This document shows, one piece after another, positions 31,619 to 39,677 of a stretch of 64,000 nucleotides of DNA. This DNA comes from Janibacter indicus. Its GTDB lineage: Bacteria > Actinomycetota > Actinomycetes > Actinomycetales > Dermatophilaceae. Each line of letters begins with the position of its first letter. The first letter of the stretch is position 1. The stretch is taken from assembly GCF_900176385.1 (NCBI RefSeq), contig NZ_FWXN01000005.1:1-64000 (forward strand). Reading direction: 5' to 3'. The position numbers and the translations under genes were made by a program. The notes beneath the pieces are model-generated. The model did no database searches, was not told the DNA's origin, and was given only the letters and a program-made list of their open reading frames with translations.

Positions 31619-33061
31619 TCAGTCGTGGTCGATGTGTTCGGGGTCGCGCATGTAGGTCTTCTTGGCGTAGACCGCGCGGTTGATGAACCACGTGACCACC
31701 CACAGCAGGATACCGAGACCGAGCAGGATGCCGGCGATCTCGTACTGCTGCTGCTGCTCCTCGCTGCGGGCCCAGGGCCCGACGAGGAAGGCGCAGGTGA
31801 GCGCGGCGATGATCGGCAGGAAGGTCGGGGTCTTGAAGTGGTCGCGACCGACGTCGTCACGACGCAGCACGAGGACCGCGATGTTGACGACGGTGAAGAC
31901 GGCCAGCAGGAGGAGCGAGGTCGTGCCACCCAGGAGCGCGACGACGGGGCTGTCGCTGCGCAGCACCACGTAGCTGATCAGGCCGTAGGCGATGAGCGTG
32001 GTGAAGAGGATGGCCACCCACGGCGTCTGGCGGGTCTTGTGGACGACGCCCAGACCGGGGGGCAGCACCTCTTGTCGCGCCATGCCGTAGACGAGTCGCG
32101 AGGCCATGAGCATGTTGATCAGCGCGGAGTTGGCGACGGCGAACATCCCGATGAAGGGGAAGATCTTGTCGAAGGGCAGGTCGGGCGCACCAGCGGCGAC
32201 GACCTGGGTCAGTGCCGACTGCTCCCCGCTCACCAGCTCGCCGACGGGCACGAGCGCGACCGCGGTGATCGAGACGAGGACGTAGATGACTCCGGTGATG
32301 CCCAGACCGGTGAGCATGACCTTGGGGAAGATCTTCGACGGCTCGTGGGTCTCCTCGGCCATGTTGACCGAGTCCTCGAAGCCCACCATGGCGAAGAAGG
32401 CCAGCGCGGTCGCCATGGAGATGGAGATGAAGACGCTCTTGTCACTCGGGCTCTCGAAGACCACGGTGCGCGAGAAGTCCGCGCGACCCTGGGTCACGGC
32501 GTAGAGGCCGATGAAGATGATGAGCAGCAGGCCGGAGAGCTCGACGAGGGTGAGCACGACATTGGCCTTGACCGACTCCCCCACGCCACGCAGGTTGATC
32601 AGCGCGATGATCGTCATGAAGGCCAGGGCGATGACCAGCAGCGGGGTCGACCCGTTTTCCCAGTCCTGACCGAAGCCGTCCCGCAGGAAGCCGGCGAAGG
32701 CGTTGGAGGCGGTCGAGGCCGAGGTGATGCCGGAGCACATGACGGCGAAGGCGACGATGAAGGTCAGGAAGTGGATCCCGAAGGCCTTGTGGATGAAGGT
32801 CGCGGCGCCACCGGCCTTCGGGTATTTCGTCACGAGCTCGAGGTAGGAGAAGGCCGTCATCGTCGCGACGATGAAGGCCGCGAGGAAGGGAGCCCACGCG
32901 GCACCGCCGACCTCCGCGGCGACGTCGCCGGTCAGCGCATAGACACCCGTACCGAGGATGTCTCCCACGATGAAGAGGAGCAGGAGCTTGGGGCCCATGA
33001 CCCTCTTGAGCTCGGTCTTCTCCTCACCGGCTTCGTGGTCCGAGGTGGCGACGTCGGACAT
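31619..33061 (-). CDS. APC-family amino acid permease
   Basis: 480 residues with about twelve membrane helices. FIVGDILGTGVYALTGDVAAEVGG is the helix-1 substrate motif of amino acid/polyamine/organocation antiporters, followed by YPKAGGAATFIHKAFG and FFAMVGFEDSVNMAEETHEP. The closest subgroup is cationic-type, but substrate cannot be fixed. The C-terminus carries a Glu/Gln run (EEQQQQYE). ATG start with GGGAGGA upstream. It sits alone between parC and parE. Confidence 0.88.
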   Translation of the reverse strand: MSDVATSDHEAGEEKTELKRVMGPKLLLLFIVGDILGTGVYALTGDVAAEVGGAAWAPFLAAFIVATMTAFSYLELVTKYPKAGGAATFIHKAFGIHFLTFIVAFAVMCSGITSASTASNAFAGFLRDGFGQDWENGSTPLLVIALAFMTIIALINLRGVGESVKANVVLTLVELSGLLLIIFIGLYAVTQGRADFSRTVVFESPSDKSVFISISMATALAFFAMVGFEDSVNMAEETHEPSKIFPKVMLTGLGITGVIYVLVSITAVALVPVGELVSGEQSALTQVVAAGAPDLPFDKIFPFIGMFAVANSALINMLMASRLVYGMARQEVLPPGLGVVHKTRQTPWVAILFTTLIAYGLISYVVLRSDSPVVALLGGTTSLLLLAVFTVVNIAVLVLRRDDVGRDHFKTPTFLPIIAALTCAFLVGPWARSEEQQQQYEIAGILLGLGILLWVVTWFINRAVYAKKTYMRDPEHIDHD

Positions 33062-33201
33062 GGGTCCTCCCTGGGTCGGGGTGCGCGGGGGGCGCACCGA
33101 TCCCCTAACCGTGACCCAGAGCACGTCCACGTGCAACCACCGACGCGGCGACGCGCCGAGATCGTGTCCAAACGGGCCCCGTCGTGCCGGCCCGCCCGGC
33201 C

Positions 33202-35337
33202 TCAGGCGTCGATCCGCTCCCGGTCGAGCTGATCGGCCGAGGAGACGATGAAGTCGCGCCGCGGGTCGACGTCCTTGCCCATGAGCAGCTCGAAGACCTC
33301 CTCGGCGATCTCGAGGTCCTCGGTCGTCACTCGTCGCAGCATGCGGTGCCGCGGGTCCATCGTCGTCTCGGCGAGCTGGTCGGCGTCCATCTCGCCCAGA
33401 CCCTTGTAGCGCTGGATCGGCTGCTTGATGTTCTTGCCCCGGGAGTTGAGCGACGACAGCCGTTTGCGCATCTCGGCCTCGGAGTAGGTGTAGATCAGCT
33501 CGTTCTTCTTCGAACCGGGGTTGACCACCTCGATGCGGTGCAGCGGCGGAACCGCGGCAAAGACCTTGCCGGCCTCGACGAGCGGGCGCATGTAGCGGAA
33601 GAAGAGGGTGAGCAGCAGGGTGCGGATGTGGGCGCCGTCGACGTCGGCGTCGGTCATGATGATGACCTTGCCGTAGCGGGCCGCGTCGAGGTCGAAGCTG
33701 CGCCCGGACCCAGCACCGATGACCTGGATGATCGAGGCGCACTCGGCGTTCTTGAGCATGTCGCCGACCGCGGCCTTTTGCACGTTGAGGATCTTGCCGC
33801 GGATGGGCAGCAGCGCCTGGAACTCGCTGTTGCGCGCCTCCTTGGCCGTGCCCATGGCCGAGTCACCCTCGACGATGAAGAGCTCGGTGGCCTCGACGTC
33901 GCTGCTGCGGCAGTCGCGCAGCTTCGGCGGCAACGACGAGGTCTCCAGCGCGTTCTTGCGGCGCTGGGTCTCCTTGTGCAGCCGCGCGGAGATGCGCGAC
34001 TTCATCTCGGCGACGACCTTTTCGAGGAGCTGGGTCGCCATCTGCTTGTCGCCGCGCTTGGTCGACGTCAGCTGCGAGGTCAGCTCGGTCTCGACGACCT
34101 TGGAGACGATCTGGCGCACGGCGTTGGTGCCGAGCACCTCCTTGGTCTGGCCCTCGAACTGGGGCTCGGCCAAGCGCACGGTGACCACGGCGGTCATCCC
34201 GGCGAGGACGTCGTCCTTGTCGACCTTGTCGTTGCCGACCTTGAGCTTGCGGGCGTTGACCTCGAGCTGCTTGCGGAAGACCTTGAGCAGGGCCTGCTCG
34301 AAGCCGGCCACGTGGGTGCCGCCCTTGGGCGTGGCGATGATGTTGACGAAGGAGGAGAGCTTGGCGTCGTAACCGGTCCCCCAGCGCAGCGCGATGTCGA
34401 CACCGCACTCGCGCTCGACCTCCGTCGGGGTCATGTGGCCCTTGTCGTCGAGGACCGGCACCGTCTCGGTGAAGGTGCCGGTGCCCTCCAGCCGCCAGAC
34501 GTCGGTCACCGCCGCGTCCGGCGCGAGGAAGTCGACGAACTCGCTGATGCCGCCGTCGTGGTGGAAGACCTCCTCGAGCGACTCGTCGCCCCGCTCGTCG
34601 CGCACGACGAGGGTCAGGCCGGGCACGAGGAAGGAGGTCTGACGGGCCCGGGCCGCGAGCGCCTCGCGGTCGATCGCCGCACCCTTGAGGAAGATCTGCG
34701 GGTCGGCCCAGTAGCGCACCCGGGTGCCGGTGACACCGCGCTTGGCCTTGCCGACGACCTCGAGCTCGCTGCCCTTGTCGTACGGGACGAAGTCGTGGTC
34801 CGGCGACTTCGCCCCCTTCGCCCCGGCGTTGTCGGAGAAGGTGCCGGGCTCGCCGCGGCGGAAGCTCATGGCATAGGTCTTGCCGCCGCGGTCGACCTCG
34901 ACGTCCAGGCGCGAGGAGAGGGCGTTGACCACGGAGGCGCCGACACCGTGGAGACCACCCGAGGCGGTGTAGGAGCCACCGCCGAACTTCCCGCCGGCGT
35001 GCAGCTTGGTGTAGACGACCTCGACGCCCGTCAGGCCCGTGCGCGGCTCGATGTCGACCGGGATGCCGCGGCCGTTGTCGCGGACCTCGACCGACCCGTC
35101 GGCGTGCAGCACGATCTCGATCCGGTCGCCGTGGCCACCCAGCGCCTCGTCGACGGCGTTGTCGATGATCTCCCACATGCAGTGCATGAGGCCGCGCTGG
35201 TCGGTGGACCCGATGTACATGCCGGGCCGCTTGCGCACGGCCTCGAGGCCCTCGAGCACCTGCAGGTGGTGCGCGGTGTAGTCCTGGGCGGACTTGCTGC
35301 TCGCGGTCTTCTTCGCGGTGGTGGCTGCCGGAGGCAC
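33202..35337 (-). CDS. parE: DNA topoisomerase IV subunit B
   Basis: 711 residues from a GTG start; an upstream GTG at 35397 would add 20 poorly conserved residues. GHKL ATPase at the N-terminus (KRPGMYIGSTDQRGLMH, EIIDNAVDEALGG, DNGRGIPV, GGLHGVGASVVNALS), transducer domain, then Toprim (FIVEGDSAMG ... DADVDGAHIRTLLLTLF). With ParC it forms the A2B2 decatenase. The two subunit genes lie 1.8 kb apart on opposite strands instead of in an operon. Confidence 0.93.
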   Translation of the reverse strand: MPPAATTAKKTASSKSAQDYTAHHLQVLEGLEAVRKRPGMYIGSTDQRGLMHCMWEIIDNAVDEALGGHGDRIEIVLHADGSVEVRDNGRGIPVDIEPRTGLTGVEVVYTKLHAGGKFGGGSYTASGGLHGVGASVVNALSSRLDVEVDRGGKTYAMSFRRGEPGTFSDNAGAKGAKSPDHDFVPYDKGSELEVVGKAKRGVTGTRVRYWADPQIFLKGAAIDREALAARARQTSFLVPGLTLVVRDERGDESLEEVFHHDGGISEFVDFLAPDAAVTDVWRLEGTGTFTETVPVLDDKGHMTPTEVERECGVDIALRWGTGYDAKLSSFVNIIATPKGGTHVAGFEQALLKVFRKQLEVNARKLKVGNDKVDKDDVLAGMTAVVTVRLAEPQFEGQTKEVLGTNAVRQIVSKVVETELTSQLTSTKRGDKQMATQLLEKVVAEMKSRISARLHKETQRRKNALETSSLPPKLRDCRSSDVEATELFIVEGDSAMGTAKEARNSEFQALLPIRGKILNVQKAAVGDMLKNAECASIIQVIGAGSGRSFDLDAARYGKVIIMTDADVDGAHIRTLLLTLFFRYMRPLVEAGKVFAAVPPLHRIEVVNPGSKKNELIYTYSEAEMRKRLSSLNSRGKNIKQPIQRYKGLGEMDADQLAETTMDPRHRMLRRVTTEDLEIAEEVFELLMGKDVDPRRDFIVSSADQLDRERIDA

Positions 35338-35544
35338 GAAGGGGGCCTGTCCTTGCGTCGTCGGGTGGTGGGCTCCTCGCAGGGTAGACCGCCCCACCGA
35401 CGACCCCCGGGAGGCAGCGCCGGTGTCCCCGCAGCGGTGTGCGCTCGGTCACGGCACGCGGAAAGGGTGCAGCGCGGGAAGGCTTTGGCGTGTTTGACTG
35501 TTGACTCGGACGTCCACGGAACGACGCATGAAATGAGGCACCAC

Positions 35545-35769
35545 GTGAACGCGACTCTGGCCAGCCCCCTGACCGCAGCCGACCGCTGCGACCGTTGCGG
35601 AGCCAAGGCCTACGTGCGCGCTCGGCTCCACGCCGGGGGCGAGCTGCTCTTCTGCGCCCACCACGGGCGTGAGCACATCCCCGCGCTGAAGGACCTCGCC
35701 GAGATCGACGACGACTCCGCCCGGCTCGACGAGAGCACCCCCGCCTCGGCCCCGGTCGAGGAGCGCTGA
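35545..35769 (+). CDS. DUF7455 small zinc-ribbon-like protein
   Basis: 74 residues. TAADRCDRCGAKAYVRARLHAGGELLFCAHHGREH holds a CxxC...CxxH set that probably binds zinc; an acidic tail follows. Small proteins of this family are common in actinobacteria, function unknown. GTG 35545 has TGAGG about 7 nt upstream and is preferred to ATG 35533. Divergent from parE and 13 bp before the DUF456 gene. Confidence 0.82.
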   Translation: MNATLASPLTAADRCDRCGAKAYVRARLHAGGELLFCAHHGREHIPALKDLAEIDDDSARLDESTPASAPVEER

Positions 35770-35782
35770 GCGGGCTCCCGCC

Positions 35783-36298
35783 GTGCTGACCCTCGCTGCC
35801 GAGGCCACCCACGACCCGACGTCGATCGCCCTGGCGGTCGGCATCGTCATCTTCGTCGTCGGTGTCCTCGGCATCGTCATCCCGGTCCTGCCGGGTCTCC
35901 TGCTCTGCGTCGCCGCCGTCCTCGTGTGGGCCGGCTTCACGGGCGGCACGACGGCCTGGGTGACCTTCGGCATCGTCGCGGTGATCTACGCCGTGACCCT
36001 GCTGCTGCAGTTCCTCATCCCGGGACGCCGGATGAAGCGCGAGGGCGTCGGCGGCATGACCCTGGCCCTCGGCGTCGTCGGCGCGATCATCGGGCTCTTC
36101 GTCATCCCCGGCATCGGCCTGCCCATCGGCTTCGTCGTGGGGATCTTCGCGGCGGAGTACGTGCGCTTCCGCGACCTCGACCGCGCCTGGCAGGCGACGA
36201 AGTCGGCCCTGCGCGGGGTGCTGCACAGCATGGGGATCGAGCTGTCGGCCGCCGCGCTCATCGCCGTCGTGTGGGTCGGCGGGATCCTCGTCCACTGA
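35783..36298 (+). CDS. DUF456 domain-containing membrane protein
   Basis: 171 residues with four or five membrane helices (IVIFVVGVLGIVIPVLPGLLL, AVIYAVTLLLQFLIPGRRMK, LGVVGAIIGLFVIPGIGLPIG). The glycine-rich repeated helices are typical of DUF456. Function unknown. GTG start, 13 bp after the DUF7455 stop, so probably one transcript. Confidence 0.88.
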   Translation: MLTLAAEATHDPTSIALAVGIVIFVVGVLGIVIPVLPGLLLCVAAVLVWAGFTGGTTAWVTFGIVAVIYAVTLLLQFLIPGRRMKREGVGGMTLALGVVGAIIGLFVIPGIGLPIGFVVGIFAAEYVRFRDLDRAWQATKSALRGVLHSMGIELSAAALIAVVWVGGILVH

Positions 36299-36331
36299 CC
36301 CGTCGCTGCTCGAGGTGGCCTTCGGCGGGAC

Positions 36332-36778
36332 CTACCAGCCCTGACCCTGCTGGCGCCGCTCCTCCCAGCGCGCCTCCATGCGCTGCATGAAGCTGCCCTG
36401 GTGCTTGCTCCTGGGCGAGCGCCCCTTGCCCGGGCGGGATGCTCCCTTCGACCGCGGGGTGCGGGCGCTGCGGACGGACCCGTCGGAGCCGACGACCCCC
36501 AGACCCGCACCGTCACCGGAACGACCCGGGGTCAGGGCAAGGGCCACCGAGGCGACGATGAGGGCGAAGCCGGCGACGCCGACCCAGATGCTCGTGTTGA
36601 TGCCGAGCAGGACCAGCCCGAGGCCCGCGAGGGCACCGACGATGCCCAGGGCCATGCGGCGGCGGTCTCCCCCGGGGCCACGCACGCCGTTCATCTGCGA
36701 GGCGAAGCGAGGGTCCTCGGCCCGGATGGCCTCTTCCATCTCCTCGAGCATCTGCCGCTCGCGCTCCGACAGCGCCAC
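36332..36778 (-). CDS. DUF3040 domain-containing membrane protein
   Basis: 148 residues. The start MALSERERQMLEEMEEAIRAEDPRFA is the DUF3040 signature; two membrane helices (LGIVGALAGLGLVLLG, WVGVAGFALIVASVALAL) and a basic C-terminal tail follow. Found across actinobacteria near cell-wall genes; role unknown. GTG start. Convergent with the DUF456 gene. Confidence 0.9.
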   Translation of the reverse strand: MALSERERQMLEEMEEAIRAEDPRFASQMNGVRGPGGDRRRMALGIVGALAGLGLVLLGINTSIWVGVAGFALIVASVALALTPGRSGDGAGLGVVGSDGSVRSARTPRSKGASRPGKGRSPRSKHQGSFMQRMEARWEERRQQGQGW

Positions 36779-36832
36779 GGTGACCTCCTGACCAAGCCTG
36801 TTGTCGGGCGGGCTCTCTGCCCGCGGGGTGCA

Positions 36833-36853
36833 CACGGCGGGCTCGCCGCCGTG
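36833..36853 (-). terminator. Possible terminator after dinB
   Basis: CACGGCGG (36833-36840), 5-nt loop, CCGCCGTG (36846-36853): a perfect 8-bp GC stem 21 nt after the dinB stop codon. No U-run. Confidence 0.5.
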
Positions 36854-36874
36854 GTCTCCTCATGATAGGTCGCC

Positions 36875-38128
36875 TCAGCGCCCTGCGGTAGGTGGGCGCT
36901 CCCGTCGACCTCGATCGGAGATCAGGCTCGCCGGGCGGACACTGCCCGCACCGAAGCGGGCGCTCGCCCGGTCGACCGCCCGATCGGCGTCGCGCCACCC
37001 GTGCTCCGGCTCGTCGAGCGCCACCTGGACCGGCGTCGACGAGGCCTCGGAGAGCTGCTCGACGCGCACCCCGACCAGACGGACGCGGGCGCGCTGCAGG
37101 CCGAGGGCGTCGTAGAGCTCACGGGCCAGCGCCGCGATGTCGCGGGAGACGTCGGTGGCATCGCGAAGGGAGCGTGACCGCGAGATCGTCGTGAAGTCGG
37201 CGAAGCGCACCTTGATGCTCACCGTGCGTCCGACGAGATCGGCGGACCGCAGCCGCGAGGCGACCTTGTCGCTCAGGGCCAGCAGGGTGCGGTGGACGAC
37301 GTCGGGGTCGTCGACGTCGTGGTCGAAGGTGCGTTCGTTGCCGATGGAGCGCTCGCGGCGGACCGGCTCGACGGACCGCGGGTCGCGGCCCCAGGCGAGG
37401 TCGTGCAGGTGGCTGCCGGTGGCCTCGCCGAGGGCTCGGACCAGGGTCTGTCGCGGGGTGTGCGCGATGTCGGCAACGGTGCGCAGGCCGAGGCGGGAGA
37501 GCGCCTCCTCGGTCTTGTCCCCGACACCCCAGAGGGCTCCGACGGGCAGCTGCTGGACGAAGGTGACGACCTCGTCGGCCGGGATGACGAGCAGCCCGTC
37601 GGGCTTGGCCAGGCCGGAGGCGAGCTTCGCGACGAACTTCGTGCTCGCGACACCCACCGAGCAGGTGATGCCCTGCTCGTCGGCGACGGTGTCGCGGATG
37701 CGCTGGGCGATCGTCGCGGGCGAGCCCATGAGGCGCACGGCACCGGCGACGTCGAGGAAGGCCTCGTCGCTGCTCAACGGCTCGACGAAGGGGGTGATGT
37801 CGGCGAAGGTCGCCATGACCGCCGAGGAGATGCGCGAGTAGAGCTCGTGCTCGGGCGGCAGGACGGTCGCCTGCGGGCACAGCCTCCGGGCGCGGCCCAT
37901 CGGCATCGCCGAGGTGACCCCGAAGGCGCGCGCCTCGTAGGTCGCCGAGAGGACGACCCCGCGGTTGCCCCCACCGATGATCACCGGGGTGCCGACGAGC
38001 TCGGGGTGGGCGATCAGGGAGGCGGACGCGAAGAAGGCGTCCATGTCGACGTGCAGGATCGTGCACCCGGTGTCGTCCGGGGGGCCGTGGCCGACCCGCG
38101 GTGGGGGCCGGTACTGACGCCGGCTCAT
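36875..38128 (-). CDS. dinB: DNA polymerase IV (Y family)
   Basis: 417 residues. Palm motifs ILHVDMDAFFAS (first metal-binding aspartates) and SSDEAFLDVAGA, helix-hairpin-helix region GVGDKTEEALSRLGLRTVADIA, and a little-finger domain ending near residue 365. The C-terminus lacks a clear beta-clamp-binding QLxLF motif. Translesion synthesis. ATG start 7 bp after the methyltransferase stop. No LexA box was seen before either gene of this pair. Confidence 0.95.
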   Translation of the reverse strand: MSRRQYRPPPRVGHGPPDDTGCTILHVDMDAFFASASLIAHPELVGTPVIIGGGNRGVVLSATYEARAFGVTSAMPMGRARRLCPQATVLPPEHELYSRISSAVMATFADITPFVEPLSSDEAFLDVAGAVRLMGSPATIAQRIRDTVADEQGITCSVGVASTKFVAKLASGLAKPDGLLVIPADEVVTFVQQLPVGALWGVGDKTEEALSRLGLRTVADIAHTPRQTLVRALGEATGSHLHDLAWGRDPRSVEPVRRERSIGNERTFDHDVDDPDVVHRTLLALSDKVASRLRSADLVGRTVSIKVRFADFTTISRSRSLRDATDVSRDIAALARELYDALGLQRARVRLVGVRVEQLSEASSTPVQVALDEPEHGWRDADRAVDRASARFGAGSVRPASLISDRGRRERPPTAGR

Positions 38129-38135
38129 CGCGGCC

Positions 38136-38915
38136 TCAGTCGCGGCGGGCGACGAGGTGGACCGCCGCGCCCAGCCCGGACAGCCCGGTGCGGCCCTCGT
38201 CGGCGGCAGCGATCTCCTCGAGCTCGAGCAGGGCCGCCCGCTCGGCGTCGGAGTCGACGAAGGCGCTCGGGACGAGGTCGCTGAAGAGCCGCACGCCCCG
38301 GGCCTCGAGGGTGCTGAAGCCGGCGCGGGTGAGCATCTCGGCGAGCTCGTCGCGGTCGAAGCGGCGCGGGATCGGGTCGTCGTCGCCCCAGCGGCCGTCG
38401 GCGCTGGTGAGGGCGGCCTTGGCCTGGTCGAAGCGCCCGGCGATGGCGCGCGCGAGGACGGCGGCGACGCGCTGGGCGGTCACGAGGGAGAGGTGGCCCC
38501 CGGGGGCGAGGACCTCGGCGATGCGTGCCAGCGTGGCGGTGGGGTCCTCGACGTACTCGAGGGTGCCGTGGCAGCACAGCAGGTCGATGCTGCCGGGCTC
38601 GACCGTGCCGGCGAGGGTGTCGGCATCGCCCTGGACGGCGCTGATGCGGGAGGCGGCGTCGGACTCGGCGACCCGGCGGCTCAGCGAGGCGAGGGCGTCG
38701 GGGCTCGGGTCGACGACGGTGACGGTGTGCCCCTGCTCGGCGAGCGCGACGGCCAGGCCGCCGGTGCCGCCGCCGAGGTCGAGGACGCGCAGGGGCCGCG
38801 AGAGCTCACGCTGGCGCGACTCGCTCAGGGCACGGACCTGGGACCACACGGCTGCCGTACGGACATTGCCCTCGACCCCGCTGCCTCCACGGCGCCATGC
38901 TCGCTCGTCGCTCAT
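38136..38915 (-). CDS. Class I SAM-dependent methyltransferase
   Basis: 259 residues. SAM motif VLDLGGGTGGLAVALAEQGH, acidic VVDPSPDAL, and LLCCHGTLEYVEDP in the position of motif IV. The fold resembles the CmoA/UbiE-type small-molecule or tRNA-modifying group, but no substrate can be named. ATG 38915; the open frame upstream crosses a hairpin and is not conserved. Likely co-transcribed with dinB. Confidence 0.88.
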   Translation of the reverse strand: MSDERAWRRGGSGVEGNVRTAAVWSQVRALSESRQRELSRPLRVLDLGGGTGGLAVALAEQGHTVTVVDPSPDALASLSRRVAESDAASRISAVQGDADTLAGTVEPGSIDLLCCHGTLEYVEDPTATLARIAEVLAPGGHLSLVTAQRVAAVLARAIAGRFDQAKAALTSADGRWGDDDPIPRRFDRDELAEMLTRAGFSTLEARGVRLFSDLVPSAFVDSDAERAALLELEEIAAADEGRTGLSGLGAAVHLVARRD

Positions 38916-38950
38916 GGCCCCAACCCTAATGGGGACGAGTGACACCCCTC

Positions 38951-38997
38951 GGGTGGATGTGTCCGGGTGGGGTGGGTTCACCCGGGTACATCCACCC
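38951..38997. repeat. Imperfect inverted repeat upstream of the methyltransferase gene
   Basis: GGGTGGATGTGTCCGGGTG and CACCCGGGTACATCCACCC form a 19-bp arm pair with two or three mismatches and a 9-nt loop. It lies 25 bp after the GNAT stop and 36 bp before the methyltransferase start, so it may terminate the first and/or regulate the second. Confidence 0.55.
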
Positions 38998-39022
38998 TTG
39001 GGCAGCGCGAAGAGAGCGAACG

Positions 39023-39589
39023 TCAGGATGCTGGCGACGACCGGATGATGCTCCAGACGTCGAGGTCCTTGCGCACGTCGCCGATCCACTGCCAGGAGCG
39101 CAGCCCCCCTTCGCGTTGGTACCCGCACGCCGCGGCCGCGCGCCACGAACCGTCATTCCATGGCTCGACGTGCAGCTCGATTCGGTGGACCTCATCGTGA
39201 CCCAGGGCCCATTCTGTGAGCCCGGCGAGGGCCGCGGTGAGATAGCCGCGGCGACGAAACGGCGGCGCCACCCAGTAGCCGGTCGTGGTCCGGCCGGCGT
39301 CGATGTCACGGGTCCACAGCCCGATCTGGCCCACGGCGTGGCCGTCGGCGGCATCAGCGATCGCGAAGGAGTATCCCTGCCCCTCGGGCAGCCGGTCGTG
39401 CTGCCGGCCGATGTAGGCCAGCGCATCCTCTCGCGTACCACTCGTCGTGACTGTCGTGATGAGCGGGATGAGCGGGATGAGCGGGTCGTCGGCGACCGAA
39501 CGGACGAGATCGACGTCGCCGTCCTCGAAGGGGCGCAGCAGCACCGGCGGGCAGACGAGCCGGGTCATGGCGGTGGGCAGCGAGGTCAT
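39023..39589 (-). CDS. GNAT-family N-acetyltransferase
   Basis: 188 residues, RimJ/RimL-like. The acetyl-CoA loop region is YWVAPPFRRRGYLTAALAGLTEWAL; RIELHVEPWNDGSWRAAAACGYQREG is the usual C-terminal part. Three tandem copies of GATGAGCGG (39458-39484) encode a PLI-PLI-PLI run near residue 40 that looks like a repeat expansion. ATG 39589 is chosen because the frame upstream is an 18-bp inverted repeat. Substrate unknown; ribosomal protein or metabolite acetylation are options. Confidence 0.85.
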   Translation of the reverse strand: MTSLPTAMTRLVCPPVLLRPFEDGDVDLVRSVADDPLIPLIPLITTVTTSGTREDALAYIGRQHDRLPEGQGYSFAIADAADGHAVGQIGLWTRDIDAGRTTTGYWVAPPFRRRGYLTAALAGLTEWALGHDEVHRIELHVEPWNDGSWRAAAACGYQREGGLRSWQWIGDVRKDLDVWSIIRSSPAS

Positions 39590-39595
39590 CTCGTC

Positions 39596-39641
39596 ATTGA
39601 AATACAGATCGCGAGTCCCGACACGCGATCTGTATTTCAAT
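39596..39641. repeat. 18-bp perfect inverted repeat, AT-rich, just upstream of the GNAT gene
   Basis: ATTGAAATACAGATCGCG (39596-39613) and its exact complement CGCGATCTGTATTTCAAT (39624-39641) are separated by 10 nt. The arms are 39% GC in a 70% GC genome. It ends 6 bp before the GNAT ATG, so it would be a strong hairpin covering the translation start, or an operator. Confidence 0.85.
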
Positions 39642-39677
39642 CGGGGCGAAGGGGGCTGACCCGGCCGGTCTGCACCC

